Shown here: positions 54,194 through 63,591 of the stretch, one piece after another
Layout of the letters: each line of letters starts with the position of its first letter
How positions within the stretch are numbered: the first letter of the stretch is position 1
Source of the DNA: Streptomyces ardesiacus
GTDB taxonomy: Bacteria > Actinomycetota > Actinomycetes > Streptomycetales > Streptomycetaceae
DNA: 64,000 bases
Direction: 5' to 3'
NCBI RefSeq assembly: GCF_003112575.1
Contig: NZ_BEWC01000001.1
Span: 434,001 to 498,000 of the forward strand
Notes under the pieces: model-generated
What the model was told of the DNA's origin: nothing
Databases searched by the model: none
What the model saw: only the letters and a program-made list of their open reading frames with translations
Translations under genes and position numbers: made by a program

Positions 54194-57100
54194 ATGACCG
54201 CACGCCAAGACACCGCCGACCGGCCGGCAGCCCGCGCACAGCCCCACGTGATCGGCGTACGCCATCACAGCCCCGCCCTGGCCGTCGCCGTCCCCCGGCT
54301 GCTGGACGCGGCGGACACCGAGGTCGTCTGCGTGGAACTGCCGGCCGACTTCCAGCCGTGGCTGCCGTACCTCGCCGACCCGCGGACCGTGGCGCCGGTG
54401 GCGCTGAGCGGCGCCCACGAGGACGGACGGCTGCGGTTCCATCCGCTCGCCGACTTCTCGCCGGAACTGGCGGCGATCCGCTGGGCGCGGGAGCGGGGCG
54501 CGGAGGTGGTCTGCTGCGACCTGCCGCTGGCGGACCCGCGGTGGTCCTGCGGGCCGCCGGACGGGGGCGCCGTCACCGTGGCCGTCGACGAGTTGTGGGA
54601 CCGCACCGTCGAGGCACTGGCGCCGGGCAGCGCTCCCGAGGCCGTGCGCCGAGCCGCCCTCGGCTTCGGACGGACGCTGCGCCGCGACACCGCGGCCCAC
54701 GGCGGAATCGCTGCCGGTGACCTGGCCCGCGAGGCACACATGCGCCGGGTCCTCGGCCGGTTCGCACAGCGCCGGGTCGCCGCGGTGGTCGGCGCCTTCC
54801 ACGCCCCTGCGTTGACCGGCACGGACGAGCGGGAGGCGTCGGTGGCGGGGGAAGCGGAAGCGGAGTCGGAGGCGGACGCGGCGGGGGAGACGGAGACGGA
54901 GGCAGGGGCGGAGGCTAAGACGGAGTCGGTGGCAGCGGCAGAGGCAGCGGCTAAGACGGAAGCAGCGGCAGCGGTAGAGGCAGCGGCGAAGACGGAGGCG
55001 GCGGCAGGGGCGGCGGCGGTGACAGGGGTGACGGCGGTGGCGGCCGGGACCACGGCCGGGGCCGTCGGGACCCCGACCCCGGCCCCCGGCTCCCCGGTCG
55101 TCACGTCCCTCGTGCCGTACGCCTTCGCCCTGCTGGACCCCCGCTCCGGCCACGCGGCCGGCATCCGCGACCCGCGCTGGCGGCAGGCGGTCCTCGACGC
55201 GGGCGGCGACCCGGGGCGCGTCCGGGACGCCGCCGCCCGGCTCATCACCGAACTGTGCCGGGAGATCCGCGCGTCCGGGGACACGGCGGGCACCGGCGAG
55301 GCCGTCGAGACCCTGCGGTTCGCCTGCGACCTGGGCACCCTGCGCGGTCTGCCCGCCCCCGGCCGCAGGGAACTCCACGAGGCGGTGACCTCCGTACTCG
55401 GCCGGGGCCGCCCGCTCGGCCGGGAACTGGACGCCGTCCTGGTCGGCACGGGCCGCGGCCGGCTCGCGCCCGGAACGCCCCGCTCCGGACTCGGACCCTG
55501 GGTGGAGGCCGAACTGGCCGCGCTGCGGCTCCCGGGACCGCATGCCCCGGGCGGCCGGGACCTGCGGCTCACCCCGCTCCGCTCGGGCCTCGACGCCCGC
55601 CGCGAGATCCTGCTCCAGCGCCTCGGGGAGTGCGGGGTGGGCTACGCGGAGCCGGTCCGGGTGAGCACGCCGGGGGAGGGCGACGCGCTCACCACGCGCT
55701 GGCGGGCCGCGTGGACCCCGGCGGTCGTCGCCCGCCTCGACCTCGTGGGCGTCCGCGGAGTCACCGCCGCCCAGGCGGCCGACGGCATCCTCCGCGAGCG
55801 CCACCGCAGGGCGGCCGAGGCCGGACGGGTCACCCCGGACCGGGTCGTCGCCCTCCTGGGGGCGGCGGCCCGGTGCGCCCTGCCCGCCCTGCTCCAGGAC
55901 GGCCTCACGGAGGCCGAGCGCGTGCTGCCGGGTGCCGCCCGTCTGCCCGAACTGCTGACCGCACTGGACCTGTTGGAGGCCCTGCGCCGACGCCATCTGC
56001 CGGGCACCACCGAGCCCGTCCGCGTCCGGGCGGCCCGCCTCGCCGGGCTGCTGCTCGAGGCAGCCGTCCGGCTCCTGCCCGGACTGGCCGGCAGCGACGA
56101 CCCCGAGGACGCCGTCGCGGTCGTGACCCTCGCCGTCCGCAGCGCCGAGGACCGGCTCGGGCTGCGGCTGGACGGCGAGTTGTACGCGCTCTCGCGCACC
56201 GGCTCCCCGCTCCTCCAGGGCGCGGCACAGGCCGCCCGGGTCCTGCTGGACCTCGACGGCTCCGAACTGCTGGGCGCGAGGCTCGCCGGCTGGGTGGACA
56301 CGGCGACGGGACCGGACGGCCGGCACCGGCTGGAACGCCGGCTCACCGGGGTGCTCGTCGCGGCCGGACCGCTGGTCGAGTCGGCGTCCACCGCCCTGCG
56401 CCCGCTGTTCGAGCGCGTGGAAACCCTGGGCGACCGTGCCTTCCTCGACCGGTTGTACGCGCTGCGCGGCGGCTTCGGCGCCCTCACGCCGGAGGGGCGG
56501 ACCCGGGTGCTCGCGGCCGTCCGCGACCGCCTGGGCGACCGGCTGCCCGACCTCCGGCTCCCCGCCCCGGCCGAACTGGTCGGGCGGTGGGCCGCGGCCG
56601 ACGGCGAGGGGCACGCCCTGCTGCGGGAGCTGGGCCTGGCGGAGCTGGTGCGCGCCCCCGCGCCCGGACAGGATGCCGCCACGCCCGGGCAGGGTGCTCC
56701 CACGTCCGGGCAGCAGGGTGCTCCCACGCCCGGGCAGGGTGCCGCCATGCCGCCGGAGCGGTGTTCTGGCGCACGCGGGGACGGGCACGGAACCCCGCGG
56801 CTCGGCCCCGCCGACCGCTGGCGCCTGGTGCTCGGCCGCGACACCGCGCACCTCCCGCCCGGGCTGCGGCCGTACGCCCACGCCCTCGACGAACTCTTCG
56901 GCCAGGACGCGGCCGAGGCGGGGGAGAGTCGCGAAGAGGGAGGGGAGGACGCGGCGGACGACGAGCCGGAACCCGGCACGAGCAGCCCCGACGCGGGCAA
57001 CGCCCACGACCGGGACCGGACCGGGGGCCGCGCCCGCAGCCGCCCCGACGTCCGGCACTGGGCCGAGGACCTCCGGGTGCTCTTCGGCGCGGAGATCCGG

Positions 57101-57985
57101 GAGGAGATCCTGGGCCGCGCCGTGGCCGGCGGCCGTACGGACGCCGTGGAACTCCTCGGCGCCGGCTCCGTACGCCCCTCCGTCGAACTGCTGTCCACCG
57201 TGCTGACGCTGGCCCGGGGGATGCCCGAGCAGCGGGTGGCGCGCCTGAGGCCGCTCGTGAAGCGGCTGGTCGAGGAACTCACCAAGGAACTCGCCACCCA
57301 CCTGCGCCCCACCCTGACCGGCCTGGCCGTCCCCCGCCCCACCCGGCGCCCCGGCGGCCCCCTCGACCTGCCCCGCACCCTGCGGGCCAACCTCGCGCAC
57401 ACCCGCCGACGGGAGGACGGGCGGGTCGAAGTGGTCCCCGAGCGGCCGGTGTTCAGGACCCGCAGCGCGCGGCAGAACACCTGGCGGCTCGTCCTCGTCG
57501 TGGACGTCTCCGCCTCCATGGAGTCCTCGGTGGTGTGGTCGGCGCTCACCGCCGCCGTCCTCGCCGGCGCACCGATGCTCTCCACCCACTTCCTCACCTT
57601 CAGTACCGAGGTCGTCGACCTCACCGGCCTGGTCGGCGACCCCCTCTCCCTGCTGCTGGAGGTGAGGGTCGGCGGAGGTACGCACATCGCCGCGGGCCTC
57701 GCCCACGCCCGGACCCTGGTGACGGTGCCCGACCGGACCCTGATGGTGGTCGTCAGCGACTTCGAGGAGGGCGCCGCGGTCGACCGCCTCCTGGACCGGA
57801 CCAGGGCCCTGGTCTCCTCCGGGGTCCGGCTGCTGGGCTGCGCCGCTCTGGACGGCGAGGGAACGCCGCGCTACTCGGTGCCGGTCGCCCGGCAACTCGT
57901 CGCCGCCGGAATGCCGGTGGCCGCCCTCAGCCCGCTCGCGCTCGCCCGCTGGGTCGGCGAACAGGTCCGCGGAGCCGCCCGGTGA
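54194..57985 (+). CDS. DUF5682-VWA fusion protein
   Basis: 1263 residues from ATG 54194. N-terminus is DUF5682: VIGVRHHSPALAVAVPRLL, VCVELPADFQPWLPYL and AVVGAFHAPALTG. An Ala/Glu/Thr-rich repeat (~215-285, variants of EAAAKTEAAA) and a P-G-Q-G-A repeat (~828-855) interrupt it. The C-terminal ~165 residues are a von Willebrand A domain with MIDAS D-V-S-A-S-M (~1103), and G-G-G-T-H and VVVSDFEEG. E. coli keeps these as two genes (YehM, YehP) with a MoxR ATPase; here they are fused and no ATPase is adjacent. VWA-MoxR systems remodel protein complexes. Stop overlaps the next gene (GTGA). Confidence 0.85.
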   Translation: MTARQDTADRPAARAQPHVIGVRHHSPALAVAVPRLLDAADTEVVCVELPADFQPWLPYLADPRTVAPVALSGAHEDGRLRFHPLADFSPELAAIRWARERGAEVVCCDLPLADPRWSCGPPDGGAVTVAVDELWDRTVEALAPGSAPEAVRRAALGFGRTLRRDTAAHGGIAAGDLAREAHMRRVLGRFAQRRVAAVVGAFHAPALTGTDEREASVAGEAEAESEADAAGETETEAGAEAKTESVAAAEAAAKTEAAAAVEAAAKTEAAAGAAAVTGVTAVAAGTTAGAVGTPTPAPGSPVVTSLVPYAFALLDPRSGHAAGIRDPRWRQAVLDAGGDPGRVRDAAARLITELCREIRASGDTAGTGEAVETLRFACDLGTLRGLPAPGRRELHEAVTSVLGRGRPLGRELDAVLVGTGRGRLAPGTPRSGLGPWVEAELAALRLPGPHAPGGRDLRLTPLRSGLDARREILLQRLGECGVGYAEPVRVSTPGEGDALTTRWRAAWTPAVVARLDLVGVRGVTAAQAADGILRERHRRAAEAGRVTPDRVVALLGAAARCALPALLQDGLTEAERVLPGAARLPELLTALDLLEALRRRHLPGTTEPVRVRAARLAGLLLEAAVRLLPGLAGSDDPEDAVAVVTLAVRSAEDRLGLRLDGELYALSRTGSPLLQGAAQAARVLLDLDGSELLGARLAGWVDTATGPDGRHRLERRLTGVLVAAGPLVESASTALRPLFERVETLGDRAFLDRLYALRGGFGALTPEGRTRVLAAVRDRLGDRLPDLRLPAPAELVGRWAAADGEGHALLRELGLAELVRAPAPGQDAATPGQGAPTSGQQGAPTPGQGAAMPPERCSGARGDGHGTPRLGPADRWRLVLGRDTAHLPPGLRPYAHALDELFGQDAAEAGESREEGGEDAADDEPEPGTSSPDAGNAHDRDRTGGRARSRPDVRHWAEDLRVLFGAEIREEILGRAVAGGRTDAVELLGAGSVRPSVELLSTVLTLARGMPEQRVARLRPLVKRLVEELTKELATHLRPTLTGLAVPRPTRRPGGPLDLPRTLRANLAHTRRREDGRVEVVPERPVFRTRSARQNTWRLVLVVDVSASMESSVVWSALTAAVLAGAPMLSTHFLTFSTEVVDLTGLVGDPLSLLLEVRVGGGTHIAAGLAHARTLVTVPDRTLMVVVSDFEEGAAVDRLLDRTRALVSSGVRLLGCAALDGEGTPRYSVPVARQLVAAGMPVAALSPLALARWVGEQVRGAAR

Positions 57986-59829
57986 CCCGCCCCCGCCCGG
58001 ACACCGCACCGGCGCTCCCACCCGTGGCACCGGAGGTCGTCGCCGCCGCGGTGGAGAGCCTGACCACCCGGCTGCGCGGCAGACTCGACGCGGCCGTCGC
58101 GGCGCTGGCCGCCACCCCCGTCGGCACGGCGGACGACGGCACGTACGGCATCCAGTGCGGCGTGGACGCCCGGGTAACCCTGACCCCGGGTCCGTCCGGC
58201 ACGATCACCACCCCCGACCAGGCACGCTGCACCTGCCTCCTGTCCCCGCGCTGCCTCCACCGCACCGCGGTCCTGGCCGCGGCCCCGGTCGCGGAGGCGG
58301 GCCCGCCCGCCGCAGGAGAGCCGGCCGCCGCCCCGGCCCGGTCCGCCGACCGGGCGACTGCGACCGGCCCGGCTCCCTCCACCGCCCTCACGTCCTCCAC
58401 CGGCCCGGCTCCCTCCACCGCCCGCACGTCCTCCACCGGCCCGGCCCCGTCCGCCGGTCAGGTGCGTGCCGCCGCGGACCTCTGGACGGCGGGCGCGGCG
58501 GTCCTGGCCGCGGGCGTCACCGCCGTCGGCGCGGTACAGCGGGCCGAGGTGCTGCGGGCGGCACACACGGCGCGCCTGGCGGGCCTGCACCGGGCGGAGG
58601 AGGCCGCCCTCGACGTCGTACGCCGGGTGCGCGCGGCGCACGACCCGGACAGCCCGCGCCGTACGGGCGAGGTGGTGGCCGCCCTGCGGGAACTCCTCCT
58701 CGTCACCCACCGTCTGAGGGCGGCCGACCCCGACCCGGAGCTGATCGGCGGCGTCCGCCACCCCCACCGCCCCGACCGGCCCCTGCGCCTCTACGGCGTC
58801 TGCCGCGAACCGGTGGTGGAACCCGGTGGCCGGGGCGGTGTCGTCACCCGTCTCGTCGGTGACGACGGCCGCTGGTACGCGCTGCGCGACGTCCGGCCGG
58901 GCGGCGCCGGGCGCGCCCGCCGTGCCGGTACCGCCCACGTCGCCCTCCGCTCCTTCCTGAGCGACCACGAGCGGCTGTCCCGCGCCGGTCTCGTCGTCAC
59001 CGGCGCGGTCGTCGCCCCCGACGGCAGCCTGCTCGCCGAGCCCGGCGTCCGGGCCACCTTCGCCGCCGGACGCCCCTGGACCGACGTCGTGCCCGCGACC
59101 GCCCCCGCCGGCCCCGGGCAGGCCCCGTCGCCGACCGTGTGCACCGTGGAGATCCTCGCCGCCGACGGCGAGGGCGTCCTCGTGCGGGCCCTCACCGGCG
59201 ACACTCCCGGGCCGGTCCTCCGGCTCGCCCCGGCCCACCGGCACCCCGCCCTCGCCCACACCGCCAACCTCCGGCGCCTGGGCGCGTGTCCGGGGCTGCG
59301 GGTCCGCGTCCTCGGCCGCGTCGACCCCGAGCGGGCCACCACCCTGCGCCCCCTGGCCGTCGGACCCGTGTCCGGCAGCGGGGCGCCGACCCTCGCCCTG
59401 CCCGAGGAATGGCGGGGCCGCGCCGACCTCGGCTACGACCGGCTGCGCGACGACCACTTCCCGTCCGGGGCGGCTCCCTGCCCGCCCCCGTCCCTCCTCC
59501 CCGGCACCGCGGCCCGCCCGGCCGACCCGCCGCTGCGGCACCTGCGCGACCTGGTCGAACTGGCGGTCACGGGAGGACGCCGCGCCGCCGCGGAGCCCGC
59601 GCGCACCGGCGACCGGGACGGCCGCGCGGCCGCGTTGCGCCGCGGCGGGTTCGCCACCGGCGCGGACCTGTTCGCCGCGCTCGGCGCGGTGGCCGCCCGG
59701 CGTTCCCGTGACGCCTTCGGACGCCTGGCCGGGGACGACCAGGACCACTACGCGGCCCAGTGGCTGGCCACGGCCGTCTACCTCGCCGGCACGGAAGCCG
59801 CCCTGGGCCGCGCCCTGTGGCAGGGCTGA
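57982..59829 (+). CDS. SWIM zinc-finger protein (YehQ-like)
   Basis: 615 residues from GTG 57982. SWIM motif C-x-C...C-x-H is seen as C-T-C-L-L-S-P-R-C-L-H at residues ~83-93, after G-T-Y-G-I-Q-C-G-V-D-A-R. A S-S-T-G-P-A-P-S-T repeat (~128-158) follows, then helical and beta regions with no recognised domain. SWIM fingers bind DNA or proteins. Co-translated with the DUF5682-VWA gene. The order matches yehM-yehP-yehQ. Confidence 0.85.
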   Translation: MTRPRPDTAPALPPVAPEVVAAAVESLTTRLRGRLDAAVAALAATPVGTADDGTYGIQCGVDARVTLTPGPSGTITTPDQARCTCLLSPRCLHRTAVLAAAPVAEAGPPAAGEPAAAPARSADRATATGPAPSTALTSSTGPAPSTARTSSTGPAPSAGQVRAAADLWTAGAAVLAAGVTAVGAVQRAEVLRAAHTARLAGLHRAEEAALDVVRRVRAAHDPDSPRRTGEVVAALRELLLVTHRLRAADPDPELIGGVRHPHRPDRPLRLYGVCREPVVEPGGRGGVVTRLVGDDGRWYALRDVRPGGAGRARRAGTAHVALRSFLSDHERLSRAGLVVTGAVVAPDGSLLAEPGVRATFAAGRPWTDVVPATAPAGPGQAPSPTVCTVEILAADGEGVLVRALTGDTPGPVLRLAPAHRHPALAHTANLRRLGACPGLRVRVLGRVDPERATTLRPLAVGPVSGSGAPTLALPEEWRGRADLGYDRLRDDHFPSGAAPCPPPSLLPGTAARPADPPLRHLRDLVELAVTGGRRAAAEPARTGDRDGRAAALRRGGFATGADLFAALGAVAARRSRDAFGRLAGDDQDHYAAQWLATAVYLAGTEAALGRALWQG

Positions 59830-59941
59830 GCCGCGCGGCTGACGGCCGTGCCCGGCCGTCAGCGCTCCAGCGCCTCCGGTCCGGTGGACGAGGGAGTACG
59901 GCTGCCCGGGTACGGCGTGGGCCGTGACGGACCGGTGGCGA

Positions 59942-60406
59942 TCACGGGCGAGTGCTGCGGTGACGTGCCGCGGCCGGAGCCGCTCCCAGCATCCGCACCG
60001 CGTCGGCGGCGGCCGGCGACAGCACGGTGCTGTCCTGCACGTCGGACAGGGGCACCCATCGCGCTGCCGAGGTGGAGCCGCCGGTCTCGGTCACCGCGAG
60101 CACTCCCTCCGCGAGGGACACGGCGTAGAACAACGCGGTCAGGCTCCAGCTCACGCCGTTCCGCCGGGCCGAGTAGGTCTTCGCGTCGAGGAGCCGGGCC
60201 CCGGCCAGTTCAAGGCCCGTCTCTTCCACGAGTTCGCGGGCCAGTGCCTCGACGGGCTGCTCACCCGGATCGATGCCGCCGCCCGGCAGGTGCCAGAGCC
60301 CCGGCATGAAGACGGGCGACGCATCCGACAGACGCGTCAACAGCACGCGATCACGCTCCACGGCGATCGCGTAGACCGAAACACGTGTCCTCACCCGAGT
60401 GTCCAC
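59942..60406 (-). CDS. Nudix hydrolase
   Basis: 154 residues from GTG 60406 (GTG 60394 possible). Nudix box G-x5-E-x7-R-E-L-x-E-E-x-G: GGGIDPGEQPVEALAREL followed by V-E-E-T-G. Hydrolyses a nucleoside diphosphate linked to another group; substrate unknown. Convergent with the SWIM gene. Confidence 0.9.
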   Translation of the reverse strand: MDTRVRTRVSVYAIAVERDRVLLTRLSDASPVFMPGLWHLPGGGIDPGEQPVEALARELVEETGLELAGARLLDAKTYSARRNGVSWSLTALFYAVSLAEGVLAVTETGGSTSAARWVPLSDVQDSTVLSPAAADAVRMLGAAPAAARHRSTRP

Positions 60407-60590
60407 AGGTCCCGTCCCTCTCCGTGCCGCACGAGGCCGGGCGGCATCGTGAAGCCATGACGGCCGGCCGCCCGCCCGCGCCCCGTTCCGCGGCCGACAG
60501 GAAGGAACCCGCGATTCCCGACGGCGCGGCCGATGAGTTCGTGGCCCCCGGCCGGTCCCATCTTGTGACACCCGAGGAAAGGACACCGCC

Positions 60591-61196
60591 ATGTCGGAGC
60601 TTCTCGTCGACTTCATCACCTCCCTCGACGGCTGTGCGTCGGGAGAGGGCTGGCCCGGGTTCTGGGGCCTGGAGGGGCCGGAGTACCTCGCCTGGCTCGG
60701 CGAGCAGCCCGGGGCCACCTACCTGATGGGGGCGAACACCTACCGCCTGATGTCGGGCTTCGCGGCGGGCCGGGTGCCGAGCGGCCAGGACGAGTTCCGG
60801 CCCGAGGAGGAGGCGTCCGTCGACGAGCTCGGCCGAGCGTCCAAGGTGGTGTTCTCCTCCTCGCTCGAGGCGCCGCTGACCTGGGCCAACTCCACCCTCG
60901 TCCGCGACGACGCCGTCGGGGCGGTCCGCGCCTTGAAGGCGAGTGGCACGGGGCTCCTCAGCACGATCGGCAGCCTCACCCTGTGCCGGTCCCTGCTGCG
61001 TGCCGGACTCGTCGACCGCTTCCGGGTCGTGATGTTCCCCGTGATCACCGGAGCGACGGGCGAGGAGCGCATCTACGACGGCTATCCGGACGTCGCCCTG
61101 GAGATGACCGACCACCGCACCTTCGACGGCCGCATCCAACTGGTCGAGTACAGGCCCCGCGTCCTCGACCACCCGCCGCTCGGCCACCCCGCGTGA
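60591..61196 (+). CDS. Dihydrofolate-reductase-fold protein (RibD C-terminal-like)
   Basis: 201 residues from ATG 60591 (GAAAGGA upstream). Family features: VDFITSLDGCASGEGWPG, LMGANTYRLMSGF, KVVFSSSLEAPLTWANSTLV and IGSLTLCRSLLRAGLVDRFRV. NADPH-dependent reductase of unknown substrate; common single-gene family in actinobacteria. Confidence 0.9.
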   Translation: MSELLVDFITSLDGCASGEGWPGFWGLEGPEYLAWLGEQPGATYLMGANTYRLMSGFAAGRVPSGQDEFRPEEEASVDELGRASKVVFSSSLEAPLTWANSTLVRDDAVGAVRALKASGTGLLSTIGSLTLCRSLLRAGLVDRFRVVMFPVITGATGEERIYDGYPDVALEMTDHRTFDGRIQLVEYRPRVLDHPPLGHPA

Positions 61197-61374
61197 GGCT
61201 CCGCGTGCCGGCGGGCCCGGCCCACCTCGCGTACCGGTGACTTTCACACGAGCGCCACCGGACCCTTCCCTGACGTTTGCTGCTCCTGGAACACTCCTTT
61301 CGCGCGCATTCCGTCATCGCCCGGCACCGTCCGGACGGTCGACCCCTCCCCAAGGCGAAAGGGCCCCCACCCCC

Positions 61375-63438
61375 ATGGCCGAAGCGAACCGGCGCAGATT
61401 CCTCCAACTCGCGGGCGCCACCACGGCGTTCAGCGCCCTGTCCGCGAGCATCGACCGGGCCGCCGCCCTCCCGGCGAACCACCGCTCCGGATCGATCGAG
61501 GACGTCGAGCACATCGTCGTCCTGATGCAGGAGAACCGTTCGTTCGACCACTACTTCGGCAGGCTCCGAGGGGTCCGCGGCTTCGGCGACCCGCACCCGG
61601 TGACGCTGGACGGCGGCAGACCGGTGTGGCACCAGCGCAAGAGCGACGGCACGGAGGTGCTGCCGTTCCGCCCCGGGGCCGACGACCTCGGCATGCAGTT
61701 CCTCGAAGGGCTCCCGCACGGCTGGCCCGACGGACAGGACGCCTACCACAACGGCAAGTACGACCGGTGGCTGCCCGCCAAGGGCACCACGACCATGGCC
61801 TACCTGACCCGCGAGGACATCCCCTTCCACTACGCGCTCGCCGACACCTTCACGGTCTGCGACGCCTACCACTGCTCCTTCATCGGCTCCACCGACCCCA
61901 ACCGCTACTACCTGTGGTCGGGCCACACCGGCAACGACGGTCGCGGCGGCGGCCCGGTCCTCGGCAACGACGAACGCGGCTACGACTGGACGACCTACCC
62001 GGAGCGCCTGGAGGCGGCCGGGATCTCCTGGAAGATCTACCAGGACGTCGGCGACGGCCTCGACGCGGCCGGCGGCTGGGGCTGGATCGACGACCCCTAC
62101 CGGGGCAACTACGGCGACAACTCCCTGCTGTACTTCAACGCGTACCGCGACGCGAAGCCCGGCGACCCCCTGTACGACAAGGCCCGCACGGGCACCGACG
62201 CCCGGAGCGGAGAGGGCTACTTCGACCGGCTGCGCGCGGACGTCAAGGCGGGCACACTGCCGAAGATCTCCTGGATAGCCGCCCCGGAGGCGTTCTCCGA
62301 ACACTCCAACTGGCCCTCGAACTACGGCGCCTGGTACATCTCCCAGGTCCTGGACGCGCTCACCTCCAACCCGGCCGTGTGGGCGAGGACGGCCCTGTTC
62401 CTCACCTACGACGAGAACGACGGCTTCTTCGACCACGTGGTGCCGCCGCTGCCGCCGAAGTCCGCGGCGCAGGGCCGCTCCACCGTCGACGTCTCCCTGG
62501 ACGTCTTCGAGGGCAGCGCCACCCACCGCGAGGGCTTCTACGGGCTGGGCCCGCGCGTGCCGATGCTGGTCGTCTCGCCCTGGAGCAAGGGCGGCTTCGT
62601 CTGCTCCGAGACCTTCGACCACACCTCGGTGATCCGGTTCATGGAGCGCCGCTTCGGCGTCCGCGAACCGAACATCTCACCGTGGCGCCGGGCCGTCTGC
62701 GGCGACCTGACCTCCGCCTTCGACTTCTCCCGCAAGGACAGCCGCCCGGCCCGCCTGCCGGACACCGACGCCTACGAGCCGCCGGACCGCACACGTCACC
62801 CCGACTACCGCCCGACACCGCCCGCCGACCCCGGCATGCCCCGTCAGGAACGCGGGTCGCGTCCCTCCCGCCCGCTGCGCTACGACCCGTCCGTGGACGG
62901 CGCCGCGGACCCGGCGGCCGGGAAGTTCACGCTGTCCTTCGCCTCCGGGGCCCGGGCCGGCGCCGCCTTCCTCGTCACCTCGGGCAACCGAGCGGACGGC
63001 CCCTGGACCTACACCACCGAAGCGGGCAAGAGCATCGCGGACACCTGGAACTCGGCGTACTCCGGCGGATCCTACGACCTGACGGTGCACGGCCCGGCCG
63101 GTTTCCTGCGCGTCTTCCGCGGCCGAAACGAGCCCGCCGGACCCGCCGGACCCGAGGTCACCGCACGGCACGGCGGGGACGACCTCCGGCTCACCCTCAC
63201 CAACGCCGGTCCCGGCACGGTCCGGCTGCGGATCGCCAACGCCTACGACGGCCGCGCCCGGACCCTCACCGTCCGCCCCGGCGCCACCGTGCGGCACACC
63301 GTCGACCTCGCGCGCAGCCGCCGCTGGTACGACGTGACGGTGACCTCCGAGACCGACCCCGCTTTCCTGCGGCGCTTCGCCGGCCACGTGGAGAACGGCA
63401 GGCCGGGGGTGAGCGACCCGGCGCTCGTCACCGACTGA
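61375..63438 (+). CDS. Tat-exported phospholipase C (phosphoesterase family)
   Basis: 687 residues from ATG 61375. Twin-arginine signal RRRFLQLAGATTAFSALSAS. Phosphoesterase domain with EHIVVLMQENRSFDHYFG (catalytic Glu/Asn near 50), D-A-Y-H-C-S-F-I-G-S-T-D-P-N-R, TYDENDGFFDHV and the SPWSKGG region, then two ~85-residue C-terminal beta domains typical of actinobacterial and Pseudomonas PLCs. Cleaves phosphatidylcholine-like lipids outside the cell. I saw no clear PHO box in the 178-bp upstream gap. Confidence 0.94.
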   Translation: MAEANRRRFLQLAGATTAFSALSASIDRAAALPANHRSGSIEDVEHIVVLMQENRSFDHYFGRLRGVRGFGDPHPVTLDGGRPVWHQRKSDGTEVLPFRPGADDLGMQFLEGLPHGWPDGQDAYHNGKYDRWLPAKGTTTMAYLTREDIPFHYALADTFTVCDAYHCSFIGSTDPNRYYLWSGHTGNDGRGGGPVLGNDERGYDWTTYPERLEAAGISWKIYQDVGDGLDAAGGWGWIDDPYRGNYGDNSLLYFNAYRDAKPGDPLYDKARTGTDARSGEGYFDRLRADVKAGTLPKISWIAAPEAFSEHSNWPSNYGAWYISQVLDALTSNPAVWARTALFLTYDENDGFFDHVVPPLPPKSAAQGRSTVDVSLDVFEGSATHREGFYGLGPRVPMLVVSPWSKGGFVCSETFDHTSVIRFMERRFGVREPNISPWRRAVCGDLTSAFDFSRKDSRPARLPDTDAYEPPDRTRHPDYRPTPPADPGMPRQERGSRPSRPLRYDPSVDGAADPAAGKFTLSFASGARAGAAFLVTSGNRADGPWTYTTEAGKSIADTWNSAYSGGSYDLTVHGPAGFLRVFRGRNEPAGPAGPEVTARHGGDDLRLTLTNAGPGTVRLRIANAYDGRARTLTVRPGATVRHTVDLARSRRWYDVTVTSETDPAFLRRFAGHVENGRPGVSDPALVTD

Positions 63439-63591
63439 GGCGGGGGCCGGAGAAGCCCGGTCACCCCGCCGTACGACGGTCGGAGGCGGCTGCGCGGACC
63501 GAACTGATGGGCAGTCAGCCCGTGGGATATCGTGGGGAGGTGTGACCGGGCACGCGGTCCGTCGAGTTCCAGCCGGGGGAGAGTACAGCCG

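Noticed and set aside
48850..54213. 1787-residue minus-strand frame
   Set aside because: Antisense of the 1673-residue gene; composition is low-complexity Gly/Gln/Val/Arg with no motif.
54830..55070. CRISPR-like or VNTR array
   Set aside because: Repeats are imperfect, short and in frame; they encode an Ala/Glu-rich linker and have no spacer structure.
53183..58030. 1615-residue minus-strand frame
   Set aside because: Antisense of the DUF5682-VWA gene, whose VWA MIDAS motif fixes the true strand.
61197..61374. PHO box upstream of the phospholipase C gene
   Set aside because: No pair of GTTCACC-like direct repeats at the right spacing was found.
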